A program made the translations under genes and the position numbers. Below are positions 18,399 through 27,605 of a stretch of 50,997 nt of DNA, in pieces. Below the pieces are notes generated by a model. That model saw only the letters and a list, made by a program, of their open reading frames with translations. It had not been told where the DNA came from and ran no database searches. Each line of letters begins with the position of its first letter. Within the stretch, counting starts at the first letter, position 1. Origin of the DNA: Bacteroidales bacterium (lineage in GTDB: Bacteria; Bacteroidota; Bacteroidia; Bacteroidales; UBA932); NCBI GenBank assembly GCA_017617035.1, contig JAFZWV010000012.1, positions 1 through 50,997 of the forward strand. The letters run 5' to 3'.

Positions 18399-19850
18399 CT
18401 ACCTCCTGTGACGGTCGAAGATCATAGCCACCACGGCCACTATAGGATACATCTCCACACGACCGAGGAACATATCGAACGCGAACAGGAATTTCGCACC
18501 GCTCGACAAAGCTCCGTAGTTGCCCATCGAGCCTATATCACCGATAGCCGGTCCGACGTTACTCAAAGACACGACCGAGCCGGAGAATGCGCTCTCTGCA
18601 CCAAGTCCCAGGCAAAGGGCTATAACGGTCGAAATCACCAGCATAACTCCGTAGAACGCTATATACAGCAAATACTGGGTTACCTCTTCTTCGTGGAGGA
18701 CGCGGGAACCGACCTTAACCTCATTGACGAGGTTGGGATGCAGGGTCTTGCCTATCTGGCGACCGATAGTCTTCAGGAGTATGAACACACGGTCGGCCTT
18801 GATACCGCCGGAGGTGGATCCTGCGCAACCGCACATTACAGCCATCGCCAACAGGAGTATGTTGGTCCACATCGGGAATACTGAGTTGTCTGCTATGGCG
18901 AAGCCGGTAGTGGTTACGGTACTAATTGTCTGGAAGGCTCCGCACCAGAGCGCACGGCTAAAGGTCGGGATGGTGCCGCTGAACTTGAGCGAAAGGCCCG
19001 TAACAATAGAAACGACGAACACCGAGATCAGATAGAACTTTAGTACGGGGTTGTTGAGAGGCTTGAGCGAACGGTTTACAACCGAGAGGAACAGCAGGCC
19101 GAAATGCAGCGAGGAAAGCAGCATAAAGACCATGGTAAGTCCCTCAATAAGGGTCGAATGGAAACCGAGTATCGACGCGTTTTTGGTGCTGAAACCACCC
19201 GTTGCGCTAACGCTGAAAGCCTGACACACGGCATCCAGAGGCTGCATTCCCGCGAGCAGATAACTGACGCTCGAGAGCACGAAGATGCCCAGGTACACAT
19301 AGGTGAACATGAACACCGTCTTACCTGAACGTGCCGCATAGTTGGACTTCGACAGCGAAGAGAGTTCCATATTCGTCAGGCGCGAGCGAATTGGGCTGGC
19401 AGACGGAATCAAAAGGATGAGGAACACGGTTACTCCCAAACCTCCGATGAAATGGGTGGCGGAGCGCCAGAAAAGAAGGCTGGGCGGCAGGGCTTCCACA
19501 TTGGAAATCACAGTAGCGCCAGAAGCCGTAAAGCCCGAAACGCTCTCAAACCATGCGTTGGCAAGGGTAAAAGGATCTCCCCACAAGGCATATGGCAGCA
19601 TACCGAATATGAACGACAGCAGCCATGAGATCACTATTATCATATAGCCGTCCTTAATGGTAATCGGCTGGGCGCCACGCACGAAAATGAACGGGAAGAC
19701 ACCCGAAATGAAAGTGATCAGGAAACTGATGAAAAGGCCGGTCTGCGCTCCGTCTTGTGTCCCCCACGACACGAACAGAGCGAGCAACATGAACAATGCG
19801 CTGACGAGCAACGCATAGCCCACATTCCTACTGACCGCCTTTAGGTTCAT
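18399..19850 (-). CDS. trkH: TrkH/KtrB-type potassium uptake membrane protein
   Basis: The 483-aa inner-membrane protein belongs to the potassium transporter superfamily. All four pore-loop repeats are visible: GFTASGATV, SATGGFSTKN, TVTTTGFA and LSNVGPA, with pore glycines present in each. There are about ten hydrophobic segments. TrkH needs a cytosolic RCK subunit (TrkA); no trkA lies in this window. The start region (first 23 nt) overlaps the 3' end of the upstream sensor-like gene, which suggests coupled translation and perhaps joint function. The RecD-like helicase gene follows after 2 nt. Confidence 0.94.
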   Translation of the reverse strand: MNLKAVSRNVGYALLVSALFMLLALFVSWGTQDGAQTGLFISFLITFISGVFPFIFVRGAQPITIKDGYMIIVISWLLSFIFGMLPYALWGDPFTLANAWFESVSGFTASGATVISNVEALPPSLLFWRSATHFIGGLGVTVFLILLIPSASPIRSRLTNMELSSLSKSNYAARSGKTVFMFTYVYLGIFVLSSVSYLLAGMQPLDAVCQAFSVSATGGFSTKNASILGFHSTLIEGLTMVFMLLSSLHFGLLFLSVVNRSLKPLNNPVLKFYLISVFVVSIVTGLSLKFSGTIPTFSRALWCGAFQTISTVTTTGFAIADNSVFPMWTNILLLAMAVMCGCAGSTSGGIKADRVFILLKTIGRQIGKTLHPNLVNEVKVGSRVLHEEEVTQYLLYIAFYGVMLVISTVIALCLGLGAESAFSGSVVSLSNVGPAIGDIGSMGNYGALSSGAKFLFAFDMFLGRVEMYPIVAVVAMIFDRHRR

Positions 19851-20661
19851 TCTTGAGTGCTATGATTCTTTTGCGAAGAGTCTGGTTTTCGTCTGTTATT
19901 TCAGCTATGCCGTCGTTTATCTCTCGCAGCTGGTCATCTCCCTCGAAACTGACGTTGTATTTCTTATTGTAGGACCGGTAGGCGCTTAGTCCTGCCGCCA
20001 TGCGATAAGTCGGATTGACGTAGTAGGATAGCATGAATAGCAGCAGCATCACTACCAGAAGCAGTCCTACTCCCACCGCAACGATACCCGGAATAATACT
20101 CCTGTAAAGGCTGCTGTCCATATTGTCGGCATTGAAGCTGAGGTCTCCGTAGATGGCGAGACTCAGGTTGTCGATATCCCTGCGCAGACGGTTGAAACGA
20201 GGCTGAAGGCGGTCGAAGTACCAACCTCTGGTATTGATAAAGTCTGCCTTGATGACATAGCCCAGCTCCAGGGAGGTGAGCATATATGCAGAATAGGCGT
20301 ATTTGACGGAGTCCGCAAGTTCCGAGGTACCGGTAAAGGCGGCGCTGAGACTGTCGCACTTCTGCATGAAGGCCTGGGCGTCGAAATCGGGGAGTTCAGT
20401 AACCGAACCGTCTCCGATTGCAGCAAGTATTGCAAGGTTATATTCCTCTGCGGCCTCACCCAAACGACGGGCGTCGTTAATGCTGTCTACGTCCTTGGCA
20501 ATGAGGTCCGACACATACGAACTCATCTTGCTGTACTCCAATACGGAGATAACGCTGGAGAGAAGCAGGACGACGGCAATCGCGCCAAGGCTGAGGATCA
20601 GCTTGCCACGCATGCCGATGTGTGTTTCTTTTATTATTTTTCTTACTTTCCCCTTCGCCAT
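19828..20661 (-). CDS. Two-TM sensor-like protein without output domain
   Basis: The 277-aa protein has a basic cytoplasmic N terminus, TM1 (about 21-41), an extracytoplasmic helical region (about 42-188) like a four-helix-bundle sensor, TM2 (about 189-214), and a HAMP-like cytoplasmic tail (about 215-277) ending in a coiled coil (DDQLREINDGIAEI to RIIALK). This is the architecture of the N-terminal half of a histidine kinase or chemoreceptor, but the gene stops after the HAMP-like region, so no kinase, cyclase or methyl-accepting domain is present. The next gene, trkH, overlaps it by 23 nt, and no frameshifted kinase remnant is seen. It may modulate TrkH or signal by protein contacts; both ideas are inference. 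Confidence 0.8.
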   Translation of the reverse strand: MAKGKVRKIIKETHIGMRGKLILSLGAIAVVLLLSSVISVLEYSKMSSYVSDLIAKDVDSINDARRLGEAAEEYNLAILAAIGDGSVTELPDFDAQAFMQKCDSLSAAFTGTSELADSVKYAYSAYMLTSLELGYVIKADFINTRGWYFDRLQPRFNRLRRDIDNLSLAIYGDLSFNADNMDSSLYRSIIPGIVAVGVGLLLVVMLLLFMLSYYVNPTYRMAAGLSAYRSYNKKYNVSFEGDDQLREINDGIAEITDENQTLRKRIIALKNEPKGGQ

Positions 20662-20696
20662 TATTAAATAATTTCAAAAAATTTTTAAACAACCTC

Positions 20697-20704
20697 CAAA
20701 TATA
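20697..20704 (-). promoter_or_regulatory. -7 box for the sensor-trkH-helicase-peptidase unit
   Basis: The minus strand reads TATATTTG, an exact match, about 36 nt before the ATG at 20661. It is 14 bp from the divergent ROK-gene box. Confidence 0.6.
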
Positions 20705-20718
20705 CGCATTTTATTTTA

Positions 20719-20726
20719 TAAATTTG
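20719..20726 (+). promoter_or_regulatory. -7 box for the xylose operon
   Basis: TAAATTTG matches TAnnTTTG exactly, 23 nt before the ATG of the ROK gene at 20750. The box is in the 88-bp divergent gap where the ROK operator would be expected. No clear long inverted repeat is seen in the 5' leader itself. Confidence 0.55.
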
Positions 20727-20749
20727 TCAGCAATCAGACATATATCCCG

Positions 20750-21949
20750 ATGACAGCCAGACTCATTACGGAAGAAAGTAAGAATGCACAGCTCAAGAAA
20801 GATATCTTGCGCCTCTGCATTGACCACGGAACCTACAGTATCTCCGACTTCAGCCGGGATCTCGATACCAGCGTTCCGACCATCACGAAAATCATCTCCG
20901 AGATGATTGCCGACGGCTTGCTTCAAGATGAAGGAAAAGTCGGCACCAAGGGCGGACGCCGCCCCAGTACTTACGGCCTGAACCCCGAAGCCGGTTATTT
21001 TGTAGGCGTAGATGTAGCCAGACAGCATTTCCATATCGCCATTTGCGATTTCAAAGGAAATGTCATCCGCTTCATCCAGGACATTCCATTCGTGCTTGAA
21101 GCCAACGCCGAGTCCTTCAAGAACATCTGCCTCCGCATCAAGGAGGAAGTATCAGGAGCCAATATCGAGTGGGCCGACGTACTTGGAGTCGGAGTATCGC
21201 TCTCCGGCAGGGTCAATCCCGAAAAAGGCTATTCCCTTACCTACTTCGTAAGCGAAGACATCCCGATGAAGAACCTGTTCGAGCAGCAGCTCGGAGTTCC
21301 GGTCACCATCGAGAACGACTCGCGTGCGATGACTTACGGCGAGTATATGAACCTTGGCCAGGGCCGCGAGAAAGACGTAATCTTCGTCAATCTCAGCTGG
21401 GGCCTCGGAATGGGTATGATACTCGAAGGAAAACTCTTCTACGGAAAATCCGGTTTCTCGGGCGAGATAGGACACTTCCCAGTTCTTACAAACAACCTTA
21501 TCTGCCGTTGCGGCAAGGTCGGTTGCCTTGAGACGGGAGCCTCCGGCAGCGCCCTCCACCGTATGATCACCGAGCGCCTGCGCGAGGGCCGCAAGTCCTC
21601 CCTGGCCCCCATCTACGAGGCCAACGGAGACCTTCACCTCAAAGACATCCTCAAAGCTGTCGAAGAGGAAGACGTTCTCGCTATCGAAGGCATCGAGGAG
21701 GTTGGAGCCACCCTCGGCCGCGGACTAGCTGGAGTGATCAACATCTTCAATCCCGGCCTTGTAATCATTGGCGGGCGCCTGATAGTAGGTAAAGACTACC
21801 TCATGCTCCCCGTCAAGACTGCAGTGAACCGCTTCTCGCTTACCAAGGTAAGTTCCGACACCAAGTTCAAGTTCTCCAAACTCGGGAACAGGGCAGCCGG
21901 TATCGGCAACTGCCTGCTCAGCCGCGACAAACTCCTCGGCCTCATTTAG
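20750..21949 (+). CDS. ROK-family transcriptional regulator (XylR/NagC type)
   Basis: The 399-aa protein has an N-terminal winged HTH (about 12-75: SISDFSRDLDTSVPTITKIISEM... GLLQ) and a C-terminal ROK sugar-kinase-like domain. The ROK signature is clear: GEIGHFPV with the zinc-ligand histidine, and the cysteine cluster CRCGKVGCLE. The HTH marks it as a regulator rather than a sugar kinase. It is the first gene of the GH31-esterase-xylE-xylB-xylA unit with a 1-nt gap to GH31, so it most likely represses its own operon and responds to xylose or a related sugar. The ligand is inferred from context. Confidence 0.9.
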   Translation: MTARLITEESKNAQLKKDILRLCIDHGTYSISDFSRDLDTSVPTITKIISEMIADGLLQDEGKVGTKGGRRPSTYGLNPEAGYFVGVDVARQHFHIAICDFKGNVIRFIQDIPFVLEANAESFKNICLRIKEEVSGANIEWADVLGVGVSLSGRVNPEKGYSLTYFVSEDIPMKNLFEQQLGVPVTIENDSRAMTYGEYMNLGQGREKDVIFVNLSWGLGMGMILEGKLFYGKSGFSGEIGHFPVLTNNLICRCGKVGCLETGASGSALHRMITERLREGRKSSLAPIYEANGDLHLKDILKAVEEEDVLAIEGIEEVGATLGRGLAGVINIFNPGLVIIGGRLIVGKDYLMLPVKTAVNRFSLTKVSSDTKFKFSKLGNRAAGIGNCLLSRDKLLGLI

Positions 21950-21950
21950 A

Positions 21951-24755
21951 ATGAAACTTTCATCTCGATTTGCCGCGCTTCTGCTCGCGGTCTCCCTTCT
22001 GGCTTCCTGCCAGGAAGGCACTTTAACAGTGAGTATAGCGAACGGCTCCAGGGTAAGGCTCACCGCCGAGTCCCCCACCATTATTAGAGTGCGCGCCGTG
22101 CCCCGCGGGGCATGGTTCTCCTATAAACCCAGCCTCTGCGTCGTCCCCCAGGAGGGCTTCAAGGAAGTAATCATCACCAAAGAAGGCTACAACGTCTGCA
22201 TGTCGACAGGTGTCATCACCGCTTCTGTCGACCGCAGGACAGGCTGCGTTACTTTTACCGACAGTCTTGGCAACGTCCTTCTCAGCGAGGCGGGGCGCGA
22301 GTTCAAGCCCATCAGAGTCGATAAGACCAACGCCTATACCGTCCGCCAGACTTTCGAGCCTCAGAACGAAGGCTTCTACGGCCTCGGCCAGCACCAGGCC
22401 GATGAATGGGACTACAAGGGCCGCAATGAGGAACTCTATCAGTACAACACTAAGATAAGCATACCCTTCGTGGTGTCCTCCAAGCGATACGGAATCCTTT
22501 GGGACAGTTACAGTTTCTGCCGCTGGGGAGACCCCAGACCTTACGCCCAGCTGGGCGAGGTGTTCACCCTGCGCGACAAAGACGGGGTGAAGGGAGCCCT
22601 TACCGGAACATACATCCCCGCGAGGGGCGATATCCTCGTGCGCAGGGAGACCTCCCTCGCCCAGGAATATCTCCGTACCCCGGAGTGCGATAAAGTCATC
22701 AACGCACCCGACGGCTTCGAATTCGAAGGTTCACGCGTCATCTATGAAGGCACTCTAGAGCCTTCTGAGAGCGGTTTCTTTAACTTTTACCTCTACTATG
22801 CGGGCTATGTCAAGGTCTTCGTCGAAGGCAGGCAGGTAATGCCGGAAATCTGGCGAACTGCCTGGAATCCCAACGGCCGCAAGTTCGAGCTCAGGATGGA
22901 GGCAGGCAAACCAGTCCCCGTCCGCATTGAGTGGATACCCGACGGCGGCGTGAGCTATTGCGCCCTGCGCGTACTGTCCCCCGTCGATCCCGAGCAGCAA
23001 TCCGCCATGTCGTGGTGGGGCGAAATGCAAGACCAGATTGACTACTACTTCATCGCAGGCGAGAGCATCGACGGAGTAATAGCCGGCTACCGCACCCTCA
23101 CGGGCAAGTCCCCGATCGTTCCCAAATGGGCCATGGGCTACTGGCAGAGCCGCGAGCGCTATACCTCCCAGGACCAAATCGTCGGTACGCTTAAAGAGTT
23201 CCGCGAGCGCCACATCCCCATCGACAACATAGTCCAGGACTGGCAGTACTGGGAAGACGACGGTTGGGGCAGCCACGAATTCGACCGCACCCGCTTCCCC
23301 GACCCGAAAAAGATGGTAAAGGACATCCACGCGATGAACGGCCGCTATATGATCTCCGTCTGGCCCAAGTTCTACGTCGGGACCGAGCACTTCGACGAGC
23401 TCAACGCGAAGGGCTGGATCTACCAGACCGCAGTGCGCGACAGCGTGGAGGACTGGCTGGGCTACCAGCAATCGTTCTACGACGCCTACGCGCCTGGGGC
23501 GCGCAAGCTCTTCTGGAAGCAGATGAAGCGCCATCTCTACGGCCTGGGCGTCGACAGCTGGTGGATGGACGCCAGCGAGCCGAACATCCACGACTGTACG
23601 GACATGGATTATCGCAAGGCCATGTGTGGCCCCACCGCCCTCGGCCCGTCTACCAAATACTTCAACGCGTACGCGCTCATGAACGCGCAGGCCATCTATG
23701 AAGGTCAGCGCGCTACCCATGACAACCGCCGCGTGTTCCTCCTGACCCGCAACGGTTTTGCCGGCCTCCAGCGCTACTCCACAGCCAGCTGGAGCGGCGA
23801 CATCGGCACCCGCTGGGAGGACATGAAGGCGCAGATAAGCGCCGGCCTCAACTACTCCATATCGGGCATCCCGTTCTGGGGCCAGGACATCGGAGGATTC
23901 AGTGTCGAGAAGCGCTTCATGCAGGCCCAGGCCCTCTACAACAGCACCGGTCGGGTTGGCGACGACCTTCTCGAGTGGCGCGAGATGCAGGCCCGCTGGC
24001 ATGAATGGGGCGTGTTCTGCCCGCTTTACCGTGCCCATGGCCAATGGCCCGAACGCGAACCGTGGAACATCGATTCTGCAGGCAGCGAGACCTACGAGGC
24101 GATACTGGCAGCCGACCGTCTGCGCTACGAACTGATGCCCTACATCTACACCATGGCCGCGCGTGTCCATTTCGACGACTATACCATCATGCGACCGCTG
24201 GTGATGGACTTTACCGACGACGCCCGCGCCCGCACGATCAGCGACGAATTTATGTTCGGCGACGCCATCCTCGTCTGCCCCGTCTATACCTACAAAGCCC
24301 GCAGCCGCCAGGTCTACCTGCCCGCTGGTTCCGATTGGTACGACGCCAATGACGGCTATTATTGCTACCATGGCGGACAGACGATTACCGCAGCGGCGCC
24401 CTACGAATTCTGCCCGCGCTTCTGGCGTTCAGGCCAGATAGTTCCCACCGGCGAGGCGGTAGAGTCCACGGCCGAACCCCAGAACGACCTCACCCTTCTG
24501 GTATTTACCGGCAAGAACGCCTCGTACAGCCTGTACGAAGACGAAGGCACCAACTACAACTACGAAAAAGGCAAGTACAGCCGTATCTCGATGGACTGGA
24601 ACGAAGAGTCACGTACTTTTGTAATAGGAGATCGCGAAGGGAAGTACAAGGGTATGCCGAAAAAACGTATCTTTACAGTGAAGATAGTCTCCCCCGGCGG
24701 AGTGCTCGAAAAAAGCGTCGCCTACGAAGGAGCGTCAACCACATTGAACTTCTGA
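21951..24755 (+). CDS. GH31 lipoprotein with PA14 insert, probable alpha-xylosidase
   Basis: The 934-aa exo-glycosidase removes terminal alpha-linked sugars outside the cytoplasm. A lipoprotein signal (LLASC, Cys20) points to membrane anchoring. The GH31 N-terminal beta-sandwich (GFYGLGQ) is followed by a PA14 domain at about 225-345, then the (beta/alpha)8 barrel with nucleophile D540 (WWMDASEPN) and acid/base D617 (WSGDIGTRW). PA14-containing GH31 enzymes such as the Cellvibrio and Bacteroides xyloglucan-locus enzymes are alpha-xylosidases, and the downstream xylose genes support that specificity. The ATG follows the ROK stop by 1 nt. An alpha-glucosidase role is the main alternative. Confidence 0.93.
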   Translation: MKLSSRFAALLLAVSLLASCQEGTLTVSIANGSRVRLTAESPTIIRVRAVPRGAWFSYKPSLCVVPQEGFKEVIITKEGYNVCMSTGVITASVDRRTGCVTFTDSLGNVLLSEAGREFKPIRVDKTNAYTVRQTFEPQNEGFYGLGQHQADEWDYKGRNEELYQYNTKISIPFVVSSKRYGILWDSYSFCRWGDPRPYAQLGEVFTLRDKDGVKGALTGTYIPARGDILVRRETSLAQEYLRTPECDKVINAPDGFEFEGSRVIYEGTLEPSESGFFNFYLYYAGYVKVFVEGRQVMPEIWRTAWNPNGRKFELRMEAGKPVPVRIEWIPDGGVSYCALRVLSPVDPEQQSAMSWWGEMQDQIDYYFIAGESIDGVIAGYRTLTGKSPIVPKWAMGYWQSRERYTSQDQIVGTLKEFRERHIPIDNIVQDWQYWEDDGWGSHEFDRTRFPDPKKMVKDIHAMNGRYMISVWPKFYVGTEHFDELNAKGWIYQTAVRDSVEDWLGYQQSFYDAYAPGARKLFWKQMKRHLYGLGVDSWWMDASEPNIHDCTDMDYRKAMCGPTALGPSTKYFNAYALMNAQAIYEGQRATHDNRRVFLLTRNGFAGLQRYSTASWSGDIGTRWEDMKAQISAGLNYSISGIPFWGQDIGGFSVEKRFMQAQALYNSTGRVGDDLLEWREMQARWHEWGVFCPLYRAHGQWPEREPWNIDSAGSETYEAILAADRLRYELMPYIYTMAARVHFDDYTIMRPLVMDFTDDARARTISDEFMFGDAILVCPVYTYKARSRQVYLPAGSDWYDANDGYYCYHGGQTITAAAPYEFCPRFWRSGQIVPTGEAVESTAEPQNDLTLLVFTGKNASYSLYEDEGTNYNYEKGKYSRISMDWNEESRTFVIGDREGKYKGMPKKRIFTVKIVSPGGVLEKSVAYEGASTTLNF

Positions 24756-24759
24756 GATC

Positions 24760-26181
24760 ATGAAAAAAATAATAGCCGCCGCAGTTCTGCTGCTGATCTG
24801 TTTCAGCGCACTTGCAAAACTGTCCGTCAAGGAGCCCTGCTCCGATGGTATGGTACTCCAGCAGAAGACCGAAGCCCTCGTATGGGGACACGCCTCCTCT
24901 GGAGCCGCAATCAAGATTACTACCGGTTGGGACAACAAATCCTATAAGGCCACGACAGACTCCAACGGAGTATGGAGGGTTAAGGTTTCCACTCCCGCAG
25001 CATCATACAACAAGTATGAGATCAAAGTCAAAGGCGACGGCGGTTCTCTTACTATAAAGAATGTTCTTGTTGGAGAAGTCTGGATTGCCAGCGGCCAATC
25101 CAATATGGAGATGCCCGTTCGCGGCTACTTCAACTGTCCTGTCGAAGGCTCTTCCGAAATAATAGCCAATACACAACTGAAGGATAAGGTGAGGATGTTC
25201 TCCGTCTCCCAGGACCAGTCCGACGAGCCTCTGGACGATGTCCGAAAGTGCAGTGGCTGGAAGGATGCCGACCATCAGGGTATACTCTGGATGAGCGCAA
25301 CGGCGTTTTTCTTCGCCCGCGAGCTGAATGCCGTGCTCGGCATACCGGTTGGCATCGTAGCTTTCCCCTACGGCGGAACCCGCGTCGAGAGCTGGCTGCC
25401 CAAAGAAATACTCGAGCAGTACGGAGAGCCCCTGGAGCGCATCGAACAGAATCACTACCATAATCCGTTCAGGATGTACAACTCGATGCAGCGCCCCATG
25501 CAAGGCTATACTGCAAAGGGATTTATATGGTATCAGGGTTGCTCGAACGTAGGCCATGACGACGTCCTGGTCGAAAGGATGAGCGCCCTCGTACAGCGCT
25601 GGCGCGAAGACTGGGGCGACAAAGACGCTGCAATGCCTTTCTATCAGTGCGAAATCGCGCCCTGGGAGGGCTACGGCGGCAGCGGTCCGGCCTTCAGGCA
25701 TGCCCAGCATCAGGCTGCGGCAGCTATTCCCAACGGTGGAATAGTGGTTACCAACGACCTTGTATACCATTACGAATTCGACCAGATTCACCCGTGCCAG
25801 AAAAGGCAAGTCGGCGAGAGGCTCGCGTATCTTGCCCTCCACCGCGACTATGGTTTCGAGACCATAGCCTGCTACTCGCCCGAGGCAACCGAACTCATCA
25901 AGGTCGAGGGCAAACCCAATGAACTTGGTGTCGTGCTGACCAACTGCCAGAATGGACTCGACAGATGGAACGGTATCGTCGGTCTTGAGATAGCCGGTGC
26001 AGACGGAGTCTTCTACCCCGTCGACTTCGCCCCCTTTGACTGGCAGCGCAGTTACATCCACGTAAGCAGCCCGAATGTCCCCGAGCCCTGCGAGGTACGC
26101 TACGGTTGGGGAGATTTCGTTCCCGGCAATCTCCACAACGTCGAAGGCCTTCCGGTCTCGCCCTTCCATTTTAAACTGTAA
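24760..26181 (+). CDS. SGNH carbohydrate acetylesterase (sialate O-acetylesterase family)
   Basis: The 473-aa secreted protein has a signal peptide ending near FSALAK. The catalytic serine S114 lies in ASGQSNMEMP, and the Asp-His pair D341-H344 in FDQIHP completes an SGNH-type triad. The block that normally reads WYQGESN reads WYQGCSN here (Cys261), a change worth noting. Family members deacetylate sialic acids or plant glycans. CE20 enzymes that act on acetylated xyloglucan have this fold and are encoded beside GH31 alpha-xylosidases. The operon context (4 nt after GH31, before xylE) favours a plant-glycan acetylesterase, but the substrate is inferred. Confidence 0.87.
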   Translation: MKKIIAAAVLLLICFSALAKLSVKEPCSDGMVLQQKTEALVWGHASSGAAIKITTGWDNKSYKATTDSNGVWRVKVSTPAASYNKYEIKVKGDGGSLTIKNVLVGEVWIASGQSNMEMPVRGYFNCPVEGSSEIIANTQLKDKVRMFSVSQDQSDEPLDDVRKCSGWKDADHQGILWMSATAFFFARELNAVLGIPVGIVAFPYGGTRVESWLPKEILEQYGEPLERIEQNHYHNPFRMYNSMQRPMQGYTAKGFIWYQGCSNVGHDDVLVERMSALVQRWREDWGDKDAAMPFYQCEIAPWEGYGGSGPAFRHAQHQAAAAIPNGGIVVTNDLVYHYEFDQIHPCQKRQVGERLAYLALHRDYGFETIACYSPEATELIKVEGKPNELGVVLTNCQNGLDRWNGIVGLEIAGADGVFYPVDFAPFDWQRSYIHVSSPNVPEPCEVRYGWGDFVPGNLHNVEGLPVSPFHFKL

Positions 26182-26192
26182 ACCCTTTTAAC

Positions 26193-27605
26193 ATGACAGA
26201 TACAAGCAAAGGATCAAGGTCCTACCTCTTCGGTATAGTGCTCATCGCCGTGCTCGGCGGCCTCCTGTTCGGATACGACACAGCCGTTATCTCAGGAGCT
26301 GAGCGTGGACTTCAGGCGTTTTTCTCAAGCGCCACCGACTTCACCTACACTGATTTCCTCCATGGCTTCACTTCCTCCAGCGCCCTTATAGGATGCATCA
26401 TAGGAAGCGCCATCTCAGGTCTGCTGGCCGGCCGCCTGGGCCGCAAACGCTCGCTTTTCATCGCAGGCATCTGTTTCTTCCTTAGCGCCGCCGGTTCCTA
26501 CAACCCCGAATTCCTCTTCTTCGAGAAGGGCGTTGCGACCAGGAGCCTTTGGATTATGTTCAACTTCTACCGCGTCCTCGGCGGCGTCGGAGTCGGTATG
26601 GCATCGGCCATCTGCCCTATGTACATAGCCGAGGTGGCGCCCGCCAACAAGCGCGGCAAGCTTGTGTCATGGAATCAATTCGCGATTATCTTCGGCCAGC
26701 TGGTCGTTTATTTCGTGAACTTCCTTATCATCCAGTCCCATAAGAATGACCCGGCCATCGTCGAATGGACCAACTCTATCGGCTGGCGCCTCATGTTCGG
26801 TTCAGAGTGTGTGCCCGCAGGCTTGTTCACCCTGCTCATCCTGCTCGTACCTGAGACTCCCCGTTACCTCGTCATGTCCGGCAAGGAAGACAAGGCTCTC
26901 GATGTTCTTACACGCATCAACGGAAGCGCGATCGCCTCGCAGATTCTCTCCGATATCAAGAACACCGTCGTGGAGAAGAAGGAAAGACTGCTGGCCTATG
27001 GTTTCATCGTCATCTTCATCGGCTGCATGCTCAGCGTGTTCCAGCAGTTCGTCGGAATCAATGCCGTGCTCTACTTCGCCCCCCGTATCTTCGATTCCAT
27101 GGGCATGGGCGACCCGATGACCCAGACCGTGCTGATGGGCGTCATCAATATAACCTTCACGCTCGTCGCCATCTTTACCGTAGAGAAGCTCGGCCGCAAG
27201 CCGCTGCTTATCACCGGTTCGCTCGGCATGGCCCTCGGCGCCCTTGGCGTAGCTCTGGCAGATGCCATTCCAAGTCTGCCCGGCATCGTAGGTGTCGTCA
27301 GCGTGATGGTCTACAGCGCCTCCTTCATGTTCTCATGGGGCCCGATTTGCTGGGTGCTCATCTCTGAAATCTTCCCTAATACCATACGCGGCGCCGCAGT
27401 TGCAATCGCAGTGGCTTTCCAGTGGATTTCGAACTTCATCGTGAGCTCCACCTTCGTGCCGCTCTACACCTGGAGCCCGGCTTTCACCTATGGCCTTTAC
27501 TGCGCGATGTGCCTTCTCGCCGCATTCTTCGTGTGGCGTTTGGTGCCCGAAACTAAGGGCAAGACCCTGGAAGATATGACAGCACTCTGGAAAAACAGGA
27601 AATAA
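26193..27605 (+). CDS. xylE: D-xylose:proton symporter (MFS sugar porter)
   Basis: The 470-aa inner-membrane protein has 12 predicted membrane helices. Sugar-porter signatures are present: GYDTAVISGAE in TM1, the GRLGRKRS loop, RVLGGVGVG, PETPRYLV, QQFVGINAVLYFAP (sugar-binding QQ), EKLGRKPLL and the C-terminal PETKGKTLEDM. Length and motif spelling fit the Bacteroidota XylE branch. It would import xylose released by the upstream glycosidase. The stop overlaps the xylB start as TAATG at 27603-27607, so the two are translationally coupled. Confidence 0.93.
   Translation: MTDTSKGSRSYLFGIVLIAVLGGLLFGYDTAVISGAERGLQAFFSSATDFTYTDFLHGFTSSSALIGCIIGSAISGLLAGRLGRKRSLFIAGICFFLSAAGSYNPEFLFFEKGVATRSLWIMFNFYRVLGGVGVGMASAICPMYIAEVAPANKRGKLVSWNQFAIIFGQLVVYFVNFLIIQSHKNDPAIVEWTNSIGWRLMFGSECVPAGLFTLLILLVPETPRYLVMSGKEDKALDVLTRINGSAIASQILSDIKNTVVEKKERLLAYGFIVIFIGCMLSVFQQFVGINAVLYFAPRIFDSMGMGDPMTQTVLMGVINITFTLVAIFTVEKLGRKPLLITGSLGMALGALGVALADAIPSLPGIVGVVSVMVYSASFMFSWGPICWVLISEIFPNTIRGAAVAIAVAFQWISNFIVSSTFVPLYTWSPAFTYGLYCAMCLLAAFFVWRLVPETKGKTLEDMTALWKNRK

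Noticed and set aside
20660-20672. Perfect AT-only inverted repeat ATTATT-A-AATAAT as ROK operator
   Set aside because: It overlaps the start codon of the sensor gene in very AT-rich DNA, is far from the ROK -7 box, and such short AT palindromes are expected by chance.
22755-24371. Long minus-strand open frame of 538 codons opposite the GH31 gene
   Set aside because: It is antisense to a gene with complete GH31 motifs, has no recognisable domains, and is explained by GC-rich codon bias of the real frame.
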